Source: Symsagittifera roscoffensis (taxonomy: Eukaryota; Xenacoelomorpha; Acoela; Convolutidae). Taken from it: a stretch of 64,000 nucleotides of DNA. The notes under the pieces were generated by a model. The model saw only the letters and a program-made list of their open reading frames with translations. It ran no database searches and was not told the origin of the DNA. The stretch is taken from NCBI RefSeq assembly GCF_963678635.1, contig NC_087066.1:8647954-8711953 (forward strand). The letters are read 5' to 3'. Positions within the stretch are counted from its first letter, which is position 1, and every line of letters starts with the position of its first letter. Both the position numbers and the translations under genes were made by a program. Of this stretch, positions 20,261 through 33,078 are shown piece after piece.

Positions 20261-23200
20261 ATGACTACCGCAGCTAAGCGACCTACCGTAAGTACTTTCC
20301 CTAATTTGGATTTTTCTTAGTAAGTCTGAGGCCCATGAGAACAATCTCCCCCCTTAATATATCTCTCTTAATATATCCCTCTTAATAAATCTCTCTCTAA
20401 ATATACCAAATGAACAATTTTCCCCCATAAAATGAAACCCGGAAGGCCTGTACGTACGTACTATGCCTAAATCTGATTGGCTGAAAATTATTTCGTTTAA
20501 CCAAGTGATATCTCCCCCAGCCCCCCCCCCCCCCCCCCACCCAATTTATTTAAGGGGGGGGGTATTCACTTGGTCCAAGCTTGAATTGCATAGGGGGAGG
20601 GGGCGTGGGGGTTTCTTGCGGGCGGCTTTGATTGGCGAAACTACTTGCCATGGCGCTTGAGGAATTCGAAGCGGCTTCAACATACTTTGTGACGCCCTTT
20701 CTCTGTTTCTACTGTTTTTAACTATACATATCTTCAAAAAACGTTAGAAACCGCCGTTAATCATCATGATGATAATCAACCAGACAGCTCTGGCCTAAAC
20801 TACCAGACAGCTCTGGTCTAAACTAATCATTCTTATTTTCTCTCAATATGATTTTTAACTAAGATAGACAGCTACAATTGAATAGCATTAGCTACTTATT
20901 AGAAGAAGGCAGCGGTACTTGCCAGTTTAAATTGATTATGAAAGTGCTATTTAAAATAAATACTGGTAGACATATAGTTTCACGATTAAAATTAAGTGTA
21001 CTTAGAAAATGCAGAACTTTGAATGCTATTAATTTTAATGCGTTTTGATTATGATTGTAAGTAAATCGAATTAGACATTCATGAAGTTTCTGAATTAATC
21101 TAGCCCCTTTAAACGAGATCTGAGCAAAAAATGGATTTAATTAAAATTCCAGGACATAATTATTACGAAAATATTTCATTCCCACCTTCATTTTTTTGAA
21201 AGAAAATCTGTAGTCATGCGTGTTTGTTACGCAAAGCCTTGTGACATTAAGAAAAAATTTCTCGAAGAAATGTGCGCTCTCAGGGTTTTCATTATTCAAA
21301 CTTGAATACGTAAATATTGTCATTTTTTAACGTTTAAATTTTTTTTTTAAGTATCAGTGTTTCTGGGCAAATCGATATCTCTGTAATATAGGTCGTATTA
21401 GTCGAGTGGTTTTTGTTTTCAAGAAAGGTCAACTTTGAACTCACCTCACGAGTTCTTTATGACTGTTCTTTGTGGAATTTTGCGTATTGTGAATTTTTCA
21501 ATCCTTAATAGCATTAACCGTAGTGCACCTGCCAATTGGCTGTATTCTCAAATTGAGAGGATAGGTCTTTGTGATCGGAGCGTTATCTGCTAGACTCATC
21601 AGCTGCCTAGTTTTGTTTCAAAATTGTCGTAACAATTTTCATCATGTGTTGTGTAGGTGAACGTGTACGGCATGGACGGGAAGCCTACCCCGAACACAGT
21701 GGCTCTTCCGGATGTGTTCACAGCCCCCATCCGAACTGATGTGGTAGTGTCTGTTCACGCCCTGATTGGACTGAATGGACGCCAGCCATACGCTGTGAGT
21801 GAGAAGGCAGGACACCAGACCAGTGCAGAGTCCTGGGGAACAGGAAGGGCAGTGGCCAGAATTCCCAGAGTCAGGGGAGGAGGAACCCACCGATCTGGTA
21901 CACAATCAGATTATTAAATAAATCAAATGTTTTTAATATTTTTAGGGGTACAGTAAGTGCAAAAAAGTTAGTTATAAATTCGAATTTATAGCAATTGAAT
22001 ATTTTCAAGATGACATTGATTAGTATCTTTGTAACTGGACCCATACTGTTTCGGACTTTGCAGGGTTGGCCTTCTGCCATGCCCCTTGACCTCAGTAATG
22101 TTTTACGGGATGCTACATTTTCGGCCGACTGGCACAAAAATTTTTCTAAAGGCGCTTGGCTTGTTAACTTAAAAAGGAACGCTCAAGCCAAGTGGGCACG
22201 CAATTTTTTGGTCAAAACCTTCCAAAAGTAACACAAAATGGAACACTTGGCCTGTGGCGCAGAACAGTTTTAGCAAAATAAGGGCTTTTAAGTATGTAGC
22301 GTAACAGTATTGAAAATCTTATTACGAATTAATGTTACTGTTTTAATTCATCATGTCATTCATTGTTGTTGTGCTGTGCTTGATTAGGTCAGGCGGCGTA
22401 TGGCAACATGTGCAGGGGTGGTCGGATGTTTGCCCCCACCCACACGTGGAGGAAGTGGCACCACAGAGTGCCAGTGAAGCAGAGACAGTATGCACTGGCA
22501 TCGGCCATAGCTGCCACCGCCATACCAGCTCTAGTAGAGGCCAGGGGACACGTGAGTGCATGTTACATTGCAGTTGAAACAATTACAAGGATATGTTTGT
22601 AATAATATCTAAGAATGGGAAAATAAATAACGATCGGCAATTTCTGTTAAATAGATATTGAAAATTAAGATGATGATGAAGAAAATTTGGCCGTTTATAG
22701 TTCATTCATATAAATCAATTAAAAATGCAACAAAATGCCGACAATTAAGTGGAAATTATGCCGACAATTTAAAAATTACGAAAGAGTTGAATGAGCTAGT
22801 GCATATAAATAGTCAACAACATGGTCTTTGTTGAAATTACTAGAAATGTTTTGGATTTTTGCATGAATATCCCGATATTTCTTCCGCCCTTGATTCTGCG
22901 TTCCCCCCATAGCCTTCAAAATGTTGAACTTCTGATTTGTTGAGTCCATTTGAATCTTATTCAGGAAAGTGTAGAGGCTTTGGTGGCTCCATTGAAATAA
23001 TGCTGTCACTCCAAGGTGCCAACCTTCAACGGCGTTTGTCGTTCGTATCAAGCCTTCCGCTGCTTCTTGGGAATGGTTCCAGAGACTCATAGGGAATAAC
23101 GGTTGCCTGCTGTTTCGCCCTATTGTTTCGCCTTTTCTCTGAAAGTATGAGGCAAGTTCGTCAATTTTATCTGACATGCTTTGCTCAAAATCTAATCGGT

Positions 23201-26200
23201 CCACCACATGCTCAATCTCCTCAATGAGGCTCTCGAACGACTGTTCAACTAAATCAGTTGGGACAAAACTGATAGCGGGTATTAAACGCAGTGCTAAGCT
23301 CAGCTCGCAGTTGTTTTCATATGCTTTCTTTAAACCCAGCCCGTTAACTTTGCGTAAAAAGGCCTGGCAGAGGTGAAAGTGACAGCCTTTGATCGAAGAC
23401 TCCGGAAACGCACTGGTAAAAGCGTTTACGGCAGCTCGTTCAAAATCTAGAAGGATCCTCGATGGTTGCGCGTTATCAGAGACAGAGGCGATGGCTTTCA
23501 GGAATTTTGAATACGTCTGTTCAGTTTTGTTCGGCAGAAGAGCTTAAAGGCATGGTAGGTAAAGTCCACCGATTTGAATGTGTATGGTATAAAGCTGGTA
23601 AAATTGCATTGGGCGTCGCACAGCCAAAGAGAATTGTGAACTCGGAGGGCATGAACATTATCTCCGAAAATCAAAATTCGCTCAGGATCCATTAGTCCAC
23701 TGTCGAATAAACAAAAATCAGAATATTCCGTCGGAATTATGAAATGCCTGTCTTTGATGATTGGCAAGGACGGGACCAAGTTCTGTTTCTGGCGGTTAAG
23801 AGTTCTGTTTATTGCTGCACGGCAGGGCAAGGATAATTGAACAGCTTTCTCATCTGTTACTTCTTGGAGACAAGTGGCAATTATACTAATATTAACAGGT
23901 ACAATTTGCTGCCTGGCCTCTTTTTTCATTTGATGCATGATTTGCTTTGCCTAAATTTTCCCAGTTCTAACATCGTGGCTGTGCTCATTTTTTGTTGATA
24001 CGAGTTCATCTCCTGCTGTGACTGCGAGCATGCGGCATTTGTGTGAACTGTATCTTGCGCATCTCCAGTGCTCAGTAGTTTTTGTCGTTTGCTTTTTTGT
24101 GAAATCGTGTCCGTCAATAATTAGCGTTTGTTTATTTCGTTGAGATATTCCCCATCCCCACGTAAGTTGTCTCATAGTATTTATGTTGGATGTGTAGAAC
24201 AAAATGGTAAACAATGAAGCAAAATGAAAGAATAGTCGTGTTTCATTTTGTTTCAAAGACGCTAATTGTGGATTATTGTCAAATTTTGGCGTGTAATTAC
24301 CAAAAATTATGGTTTTTTAGGCTCAGCTTCAATAATTTTCGATTAGAGTCTTTTGTTATCTCAAAAAGAGTCCAGTGTACATTAGCACTTGCTGGTCCTC
24401 AATTTGAACATCAAAGAATCAATTAAAAGTGTTAAGTATGGGACAAAACGGCATAGGACAAAATGTCATGTGGGGCAAGTTGGCATAGGACAAGTTGCCA
24501 TGTAGGGCAAGTTAGTAAAGGACAAGTTGACATAGGGCCAATTGACTTGGGGCAAATAGTCCTGACACCCTATTTCTGGGTTGGAAAATTTCAAGACAAT
24601 CTTTTTTTTTCGTGGGCGAAAGTTTTTATTTGCAGCTTGATAATTCTTGATGGAAAAATAAGAATAAGGTTTTGATTTTCAATTCTTTTATCTATGATTG
24701 ACTTGTTTTGATTGAACATAATTTTTTTATAGTGTCTTGTGTTGTGTTAGGCAATTGGGAAGATGCCGGAGGTGCCGATGGTGGTGTCGAATGAGATCGA
24801 GGGACTGACGAAGACTAAGGAGGCAGTGGCTCTGCTGAAGAAGGTGCAGGCCTACGAGGATGTGGAGAAGAGCATTGCCAGCAAGAGGATGAGAGGCACT
24901 AAGGGCAAGATGAGGAACAGACGCTGGAGGATGAAGAGGGGACCCCTGGTCATCTACAAGAACGACAACGGAATCACCCGCGCATTCAGGTAGACAGTAA
25001 CACCCAAACAAACCACATGCACTCACACAGATAGGCACAAACACACAAGTCGAATTTTAAAGTAGAAAAATGTGTTAAGTACAGTAAATTACAAAATTTG
25101 AGTTGATCAGTACATTAGAAGTTTAAAAGGGAATTTAAATAAAAAATGTAAATGCTTTTTTAAATGTTTATCACTGAAAGCACATACATCACTAACGGAA
25201 TCAGCTTTGGCTTTTTTATTGAGTGAAAAATAAATGGTCACCGAGAGTAGACTTCAGAAATATTGACGTAATTGTTTTGAATAATGCTGCAAAATGTTTA
25301 AATTTTAAATCTAATTGTTTTCCTGTTGCCCACTTTTATGGTTATCCGCTGAGTTGATATTTTTTCTCAAAGATACAGGATCTGTTGTCTTCTGTCTATT
25401 GTCGAAATTCAGAAATGAACATAGCATGTAGACTTCATCAATTAAGTCATCAGTGGCGAGGTGTTTTAACGGATAAACCATGCATTGATAGAACTAATAT
25501 TGTCCTTCTTGCCGTTTTCTATCGCCATAATCCATGTATAATACATGTATGATTTGATTTTTTGCTTGTAGAAACATCCCTAGTGTGAGTCTGATGTCGA
25601 CTGACCATCTCAATCTGCTCAAGTTGGCGCCCGGTGGTCACGTGGGCAGACTGGTCGTCTGGAGTCAGGACGCATTCGAGGACATGAGCAAGTTCTTCGG
25701 GGACTACCAGAGTGGACAGACCAAACTCCCTCTCTCAATCATGCAGGTAATACAACACAGTCATGGACGCAATGTATGTCCAGCTCATCGTTAAGGAATA
25801 ACATATTTTTTTAATGATTTTGTTATCCAATACATTCAATTTTTGAAATGAATTGAAACAAATCAAGCTGCGTTTCCAGTTGAGTTGCGAGAGCAAGTTT
25901 GTTAAATTTAAGCGTCCAAATCCTGAATAATTTTGATCGGCAACGATCTCGAGTTGCTAAAACTTGAAGCCGCATTCAATGCTAGGCCACTTCTATTCAA
26001 TTATTATGTATAACATCTAACGCCATTTTCGAGACTCAGCTGTGAAAATAGAACAGCTCAAATTAAGTGGGAAGCTGAATAATGCTCTCTTCGTTTCAGA
26101 CGTCTGACATCCGTGCGATCATCAAGAACATCTCACTGAAAGGGGGAATCCGACAGCCCAAGTTCGGACACAAGGCCAAGGTGGCCAAACAAAACCCACT

Positions 26201-26378
26201 CAAGCACAAGAAGGTCATGCTGAAATTGAACCCGGCCTTCCAGAAACTCACCAAGAGGAGGATGTCCAGAAAGAACAACTCCAAAGCCACCCTCAAGGAA
26301 GGAACCCCCGCTCACGCAGAGTACGAAGCCTTCAAGAAGCGAAAGGCAGCTGCTAAAGCGGCCGCCGCCAAGGCTTAA
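20261..26378 (+). CDS. RPL4: Large ribosomal subunit protein uL4, six exons
   Basis: 60S ribosomal protein whose extended loop lines the peptide exit tunnel. Exons: 20261-20287, 21657-21897, 22388-22551, 24751-24989, 25572-25746 and 26100-26378, all with GT-AG borders and consistent phases. They total 374 residues. Conserved stretches are [20 protein letters not shown], the loop [26 protein letters not shown] and [15 protein letters not shown]. The Lys/Ala-rich tail is much shorter than the vertebrate one (about 427 residues in human) and ends in [10 protein letters not shown]. The first exon has only nine codons. An acceptor-like TTTTTCAG ends seven bases before the ATG. Intron 3 (2.2 kb) carries a dead MULE on the other strand. 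No clear C/D snoRNA was seen in the introns. Confidence 0.97.
20503..20577. repeat. C-tract/G-tract hairpin in RPL4 intron 1
   Basis: ACCAAGTGATATCTCCCCC is mirrored by GGGGGGTATTCACTTGGT, with a run of at least 16 C's in between. It would form a stable hairpin and looks like a very small relative of the C/G-bearing inverted-repeat elements farther right. Confidence 0.6.
20784..20826. repeat. Two copies of a 22-bp motif in RPL4 intron 1
   Basis: ACCAGACAGCTCTGG(C/T)CTAAACT occurs twice in tandem; the core CCAGA-CAGC-TCTGG is itself an inverted repeat. Confidence 0.6.
22776..24256 (-). pseudogene. MULE transposase with FLYWCH-like zinc finger, dead copy
   Basis: Mutator-like DNA transposase remnant lying antisense in RPL4 intron 3. 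Reading the minus strand: an N-terminal zinc-finger segment ([11 protein letters not shown] then EHSHD) typical of FLYWCH/WRKY-type fingers attached to MULEs; the strand [13 protein letters not shown] followed by [12 protein letters not shown], where a DGTF-type catalytic motif is expected but degraded; then [13 protein letters not shown] and [10 protein letters not shown], the second Asp and the C-x-FH element; then TTNAVEGWH near the catalytic Glu. An in-frame TAG at 23951-23953 and a frameshift between about 23210 and 23500 kill it. Terminal repeats were not identified with confidence. The intact RPL4 splice sites suggest the insertion is tolerated. Confidence 0.8.
24428..24560. repeat. Short minisatellite of GGACAAGTTGGCATA-like units
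   Basis: Six to seven diverged copies of a 15-17-bp phrase (GGACAAAATG..., GGACAAGTTG..., GGGCAAGTTAG...) in RPL4 intron 3, beside the MULE remnant. Confidence 0.65.
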
Positions 26379-26820
26379 TCGAATGAATCAAGAGAAAGAG
26401 AGGAGATCAGTGCAAAACTGAACAGTCCAAATCTGACTCTTCATGAGGACAATTGCATCTTTGATTTCTGTAATATGAATGTCAAATGAAGTCAAGGTTC
26501 TCTAGCATTTCGTTTTTTTCCGCCTAAGTTAAAATTTTGTGGTTAATGTGATTCAATCTGAGCAAAAAAAAACTACATCAAACTTTTCGGCCATAAAAAA
26601 CGAAAAGAAAATTTCGAAGTGAAAAAAAAGACGAACTGAAGTCAGAGAATAGAGAACGAAGTAGGCCAGCAAAGTGAATATAGAAGTGCTGAATTGCGTG
26701 ATCATTCTGCGAACCCGTAGGTTGATTAAGTGCAATGGACGTAGTAAAGACACTTATCGAGCCCGTGTTGGTTTTTTTGTCCGTTTTTGCCCGTGGTGTT
26801 TTTTTCTGTCCTAAGTCGTA

Positions 26821-26826
26821 AATAAA
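26821..26826 (+). terminator. Probable RPL4 poly(A) signal
   Basis: AATAAA 442 bp after the RPL4 stop, the first good match downstream. That would be long for a ribosomal protein 3' UTR, so a variant signal closer in remains possible. Confidence 0.4.
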
Positions 26827-26839
26827 AGTGCTATTATTG

Positions 26840-28300
26840 GTGGCATTTTTGAATCAGTAGGCAGTACAGAAATTTGCTCGATTTTTTATTAGTAACAAGT
26901 TAAAACAGATGATGCTTTCAAATTTATACCAATTGAACCGGAAAAATCTATTTGTTCGAACATTGTGAACGAAAATTGGCTCTTTTTCCATTGCCCCTAA
27001 CTTGCAAACTTTTCAGGAGTAATGAACGTAGTAAAGGCTCTTATATAGGTCTTGCTGATTTTTTTTTCGGGAATATTGATGCACTAAGGTATATATGCAC
27101 TTTTTGAGTTCAATTGAAATTCATCTGCTGAAAGTGACGTAAATAGCACTCTCCAAATACAAACGTGCAAATGGCGCAAAAATTCCTGAACGATATCTAG
27201 TTTCGAAAGAGGAATTTATTTTTTAGGTTTCCAGCGGAATAAAAATTTTACCTGTTGATCCAGTTTTCTCAATTTAATTTTATCAATGACGCATCGATCA
27301 TGAATTTTTATTGAAAATCAATGAGCTGTGAAGTCATATAATTTTACTTTGAATTTTCAGTTTTTCTTATATCTCTTAACCAACATACTCTTATCCAACT
27401 GTCTGTTGGCTATGTTTTTTATTCAATTTTTTTCGGCTTTGGATTTTTACGCATCTGTTTTTATCAACTATTAAGAGTATTTTTTGCCGGCTGATTAAGT
27501 GTCAATGAACAAGTAATGCTTTTTTTTCTAAAAAGTCAAATTTAGTTAGAACTCAAATATTTTTTTTCATGGTTTGACAGGATTTTTTTTTTCAGTTCAG
27601 TTCAGTTTATGTCCTCTGTTAATTGGAAGGCGAACTGAACTATCGAACATTTACAAGGTAAAGGGCACAAAATGAGTGAAAGGATTTAAATACGATTTCC
27701 TAGCGGAAAAGAACAATTACTTATTGATCCAACTTTCTCCGATTGGGTTAACGGCTTATGTTAGCGGCCCTTTTCTATGTATTTTTTTTCAAAAAAAAGT
27801 ATGAGCTGTTTTCATTTTAATTCATTTTTTACCTTTGAGATTGGCGAGGTTATTGCCAGTCGGTAATAAATTTTCCTGCGAACAAGTTTGTTCACTGAGC
27901 TCATGGGTTGACTCTGGGCATCAAGTTCTGTTTTTTAATTTTTGAGCTTGGCACAGCAGAAGATGGATAAACATGCGTTTTCTCCAAATACGAACGTGGA
28001 AATGACGCCAAAAATGTGAACGCTTTCTAGTTTCGAAAGTGGAATTTATTTTTCAGACATCCGTCGGATTAAAAACTTTATCTGTTGATCCAGTTTTCTC
28101 AAGTTGGGTTAATGTTATCAAAAAAGCGCCAATTATTAATCGTTCTAGAAATTGAAAGAGCTTAAAGGGCATCTATTTTTTTCTTTGAATTTCGCAAATT
28201 GAGATTTTTTCAACAAAGTCAGTGTTTTTTTTTATGTTTACTTGCGTTCATCACTTTTCCAATCTTCGATTGGCTATGTTACAAGTAATTTTCCTGTTCA
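26840..28300. other. AT-rich stretch with diverged direct repeats
   Basis: No gene. A block of about 150 bp at 27140-27290 (TCTCCAAATAC.AACGTG, CTAGTTTCGAAAG.GGAATTTATTTT, CTGTTGATCCAGTTTTCTC) recurs at 27975-28120. A weaker third copy lies at about 27685-27750. Confidence 0.55.
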
Positions 28301-28329
28301 AGTTGTCCGATTGTTACGAAAATGGGAAG

Positions 28330-31000
28330 GAAAACGAGCCCAAAAATTTAACCAGCAAATGAGGGGTGGGGGGGGGGAGAGGAGAAAAAAGACGGCCTGA
28401 AAGTAGGTAAAATTATTCTACAAATAGAAAAAAGTTCGGGCTCTTTTTCCTTCCCCCCCCCCGAATTGCAATTTTTTTACTAGCAAAGTTACTGTTCACA
28501 TTGTCCGATCGTTATGAAAATTGATATGCGGACTAATTAAGCTGTGCCAAACATATTTGTTGTTCATAAAAGCGCCAAAGTTCGTTCATGTGATTCGGAC
28601 TCTTTTCTACTCCCCCTTGCCTTTCAAATTTTCTCTTTTTATAGTTGGTTTTTGGGAGATTATGGCTAAACGCTTGATTTCAGTAGTGGGCCAAGAGGGT
28701 GGGGGGCGAGGGATTTGGAAGTAAAAGGTGCTAAAATTAGAACATAACTATTTCAAAACAAGACAAAAACACCAGAAAAATTTAATAGAAAAATATCATG
28801 TGAACAAACCAATTAAGCAAACAAATGAATAAACAATGGGGTTATATTTCCTTTTCTTCGCACCTGAGAAATTATTGTTTTAGTTTTTGTTCATGTCTGA
28901 TTGTTACAAAATGGGCATGCGTACGAATTAGGCCGTGACAAACAAGTATGGTGTTCATAATTAACCTTGTAAAACTAATCTTTACACCATACAATTGATG
29001 CTGGCTCTTTTTCCTTCCCCCCACCTGTAAATTTTATTGTTTTGATTCGATTGTTTTGAAAATTGGCATACGAAATAATAAGGCTATGGCAAACATATTT
29101 GGTCTTCATAATTTACCTTGTAAAATCAACCTTTTTCTATCAACACTCTATCTAGGTTTTCATATGACTATGGACCATAAAAAAGCAGACGCAATTGGCT
29201 CTTGTTCCTCCCCCCCCCCCCCCCCACCTCACTCAAACATGAACTTAATGGTCTAACGAGTGGTTTTACAAGGTTAATTATGATGACCAAATATGCTTGT
29301 TATGGCCTAATTAGTCTGCATGCCAATTTTCACGACAATCGGACAAAGTGAACGGAAACTTCAAATATCAAAAGGTGGGGGGGGGGGGGGGGGGAGGAAA
29401 AAGAGCCCAAAGTTGTTATTCACAGCCAAAAGTTGTTATCCAAACAGGTGAAATTTTTTTGAAACCCGCTCAAACTTTCCAAGAATTCTTTCATGATGTA
29501 AGCAGCATAATGCAAACACTAGATTGCTGGAGGGAAATTACCGCATCACGTGCTAAGTTATTGCCTGAAAAAATCATTCCAAACAAAACAAAGTTCTAAC
29601 CATGTCAAAAAAATCACTGTGATCAAAATAATTTAAAAAGACAACTAAGATCCTTAATATCTAACAAAAAGAATGGCCGATCAACAAGCAAATTGTTAGT
29701 TTTTCTGTCTTGAATAATTTTTGTTTGCTTGTGATACAAATCTAGGGTTGCCAATTCAGGTGGGAGATATTAAAACATGGATTTTGAAAGTTTCACATCA
29801 GTTTTCTCAGCTCTGTGAAACATCGGCTCTTTTCCAGTTCCCCCCCTTTCAAATTCAATTTTGAAAAGTCTATTTAACGTTGTCATAATGCAATGAAATT
29901 TGGCGTGGTGAACAAATCGACAATTCTGAACAAATTTGTTCTTCATACATTACAGCGTAACATCACGCATTTAGCCGTAATAACTCGTAAAACAAACAAA
30001 AAACTCGGTATTTTGAAAGGGGGGGGGGACTGGAAAAGAGCCGAAACATCAAAACATGATATTTCGAGACAAACTTTTACTTTAGTGTTTCTAGGGGTGG
30101 TAAATTGGAACATACACAGCTTGGCGTGATGCAATTGAAGCGATAAATAACCATCTGTTTTTCTGTGGGATGTGGATTAATGGGAAAAAAGCTCTAAATC
30201 TGGCTGTTCAAAATGTTAGAACAGTCACCAGCGGATTTACGGGGGAATAGGGATTGGAGTCACCCCCTGAGCATTTCAGTCACCCCTACGAGAAAATCCT
30301 AAATCCGCCCCTGAGAGCAGTAATTAGTATTTTGATTGGGCCTTGTTGATTGAAGAGAGATTCGGGCTCTTCGACTTTTTTTCTGAATTTGAATTACAAA
30401 AACTTTTTCCCTTATACCAATTTCCCGTATACCAATTTTCAAAACAATCGAACAATGTGAACTGAAATTTTATCTAAGAAATCCAAGTGTGGAGGGGGGA
30501 GAAAAAAGAGGCAAAACTGGCTCTTTTAAACCCCCCTTCCCCTTCCTCACTTTGAATTTTCTCATTTGAAAAACTATTTTAACATTGTGATAAGGCAAAG
30601 TAAATTAGTATGGTCAACAAAATACTAATTGCGAATATATTTCTTCTTTTTAACCTATGTAAAACAAGAATAAAAAAGCAAGTTTGCAAGGTGGGGAGGG
30701 GATTGGAAAAAAACCCAAAAACCTGCTTCAAATTATTTCTGTCCCATATTTGTTCTTCATATTTTACATCGATACATCACGTGTTCAGCACATGAAACAA
30801 CTATAAAAAAACTGAAAGGGGTGGAAAAGAGCCCTTGGGATCTCCTGGGCTCTTTTACACGCCTCCACAGGTTTTTTTTACTTCTGAAAAAAAATTTACG
30901 CTGCCATACTGTAAGGAACACATTGTAGCATCATGCATTTAGCCATGATTACAAAGAAATAGGAAAAATTAAAATATAGGGAGATGTTGAAAAGAAAAAA
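28330..31000. repeat. Cluster of C/G-tract inverted-repeat elements
   Basis: At least six ends of the form GGCTCTTTTTCC followed by a C run, or a G run followed by GGAAAAAGAGCC, occur here (near 28370, 28438, 29003, 29197, 29400, 30519, 30700, 30840, 30862). Internal sequence such as AATTGGCATACG and CATATTTGGTCTTCATAATT recurs in both orientations. Some elements seem nested or adjacent. No coding capacity. Confidence 0.7.
29825..30042. mobile_element. 218-bp element with 8-bp target duplication
   Basis: GGCTCTTTTCCAGTTCCCCC at the left and its complement GGGGGACTGGAAAAGAGCC at the right, flanked by the exact duplication GAAACATC (29817-29824 and 30043-30050). The ends include homopolymer C/G runs of unequal length. 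Non-autonomous, hAT-like by duplication size. Confidence 0.85.
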
Positions 31001-31399
31001 AAGTCTGCTCAGGCGGTCCGAAACTTTGTCATATTGTTTACGCTGATATGAATATTGTCACTCTGACATTAAATAAACACCATATTGCAAGCACCGTTCG
31101 GCCCGATAAACAGCGAACATGATTATATTCAGCTGGATTTTTTTATATGGTTTCCTGCAACCAATTGCTTTCACTCGACTGGGAGTGACTCTAACTGAGA
31201 AATCTGAAGAATGTTTTGTAACAAATTCGGATGGGTCGTTTATGGACTTATCCGACGCGACGTTCTGAAATGGCGATATATTGGATAGAGTCTCAACAAA
31301 AATGCGACCACGCGCTTTATTTTGAAGAATGAGCTGTACTCTTCCCAAAAAGGACAGAATCAATCAAAACTGCAGTGCACAGAAATAAAGAAGAGACAT

Positions 31400-32850
31400 C
31401 TAAGCCCTCATTCAGATCGTTGACCGGAACATTAAGGCGGATCTCTCAATGTCCTCCTTATTTGTTTTGGACATGAAACCGCTGGTCAACTGATGTCGAC
31501 ACCAGATTCGCGACTACCCGATTAGCAACAAACACGGGCTGTTTGACTATTAGTTTCAACTACTGAAAGATTAGTGCTGTCCGTCCATATAAACACTTTA
31601 GAAAAGCTCACTGTCCAATTTTTTTCGATTTTATGCTTTAGACGAGTAGCAGGAAGTGCAGCTTGAAGTTCCAAAAATAGAATCAAAAGCATCTTCATTA
31701 GCGCTGATTTTACAGAAAACAAACGCAAATTGAAAACCGAAGTGATCGCGAAAGATTGCGACAAAACAGAATACATCCAATGAGTGGTCACCAAACCTAA
31801 GCATTTCAACTGCATGCACCGGAAATCCAAAATAAAATGAGGGATCTTGAGGTGATGTTAAATTGACAAGCCGAATGCCATTTAATGAATCTGTGGTAGA
31901 AGTCGTATTGCAGTAGGTCGTCCAACTGCAGACCACTCATTTGCCAGACATCTTTAATTAATAAGTGCAAAAAGACCTACTGAGCCAAACACGGGCGACA
32001 AAACATAAGACCAATCGAGTCATTGAGTTCCCAAATAACTCCTTTTCTCAAGCTCAACGTACCGGTGAAATGGTCCCATGTGAGACCGAGAAAATGCAAT
32101 TCGGTTCCCGGAGTGTTCGGTGCGGTACGAATTTCAAAAAAAATACTAAGACTAGTTTTACTGGAATTAAACTTCAACCACGAATCTGGAATATTTTAAA
32201 TTATTTTTGTAAGGTTGAACCCAACTGAGTTAAGCAGCTCAACCAAATTGCGGCTCAATTTCAAATCGAGTTTTGAGATAACGAACTTGGTTATGGATGG
32301 CTGCTCGGCAAAGAGCGTAATCAGCACAAGTCGGAGAACCTTTCGCATCGAATATTTACCTGACTTAAAGAAAGACAATCATATCTAATGTGTGGTCATC
32401 TTGCCACTAAAACGCAGAGAATGTTCGCATTCTATCAACCCAACCTGCATAAACATGTCCTCGATATCAGCTGATACTACGTATTTATGCTTCTGGATAG
32501 AACAAACAACTTGCGCATTAGGACGAACAACAGGTTTTGCAGCAGATCCGGACCAACAAGAAGGAAGCTATTCAGCGTTTTTCCAAAAAATTATGGCGCA
32601 CAGTTCAAAAGATTCCGAGTCTCATCAATTTTTTTTGGGTTTAGAACTGGGTGGTGCAGAACGTTCGACTCCCAGTCTCAACGGTTTTTTAAATCGTGAG
32701 GGCCACTCAGGAGTAAGTAACCCTTTCCTAAAACGCCACACGGATATCCAAAGCCTATGGATTTTTGAGGTCCAAATCTTTCTCTAGACACTGTGCAAGA
32801 GACTTAAACTGAGCCAACGAAGCTTAAAACATATCTGGAAAAGAAAATCT
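31400..32850 (-). pseudogene. BEL/Pao retrotransposon polyprotein remnant
   Basis: On the minus strand several short open pieces keep the order of a BEL/Pao reverse transcriptase-RNase H: HHPVLNPKK, then VVSADIEDMFMQV (the RT motif with the first catalytic Asp), LNSVGFNLTK, HFLGLTWDHFTGTLSL, and then FLELQAALPATRL with FIWTDSTNLSVVE, typical of the RNase H region. Pieces are in different frames and separated by stops, so the copy is dead. A related piece may extend to 31058. LTRs, protease and integrase were not found. It sits among other dead elements between RPL4 and the next host gene. Confidence 0.75.
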
Positions 32851-33078
32851 CGTCTTCAGCCCAGAGCTTTCCCACACTGTGACGACTGCTATCATAAAAT
32901 GAGGTAAAATCAAAAAAATTTTGAGCAAGTTTATCTGTTGGGGAACGGTGATCAACTTGTTTACTCGTACCTTTTCTTCACTTTGTCGGCAAGTGCTGCA
33001 AATTCATTTTTATTATGATTATTATTATTTTGGATTCAGCTATTAGAGCTTGGGTGTTTCCACCCTTAAGTTTCAGCG

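Noticed and set aside
20341-20400. CRISPR-like or regulatory array from AATATATCTCTCTTAAT units
   Set aside because: A short imperfect AT/CT microrepeat in an animal intron; no spacers.
20766-20830. C/D-box snoRNA in RPL4 intron 1 (ATGATGA near 20767)
   Set aside because: No D box (CTGA) or terminal stem at the expected distance. Other RPL4 introns also lack a convincing C/D pair.
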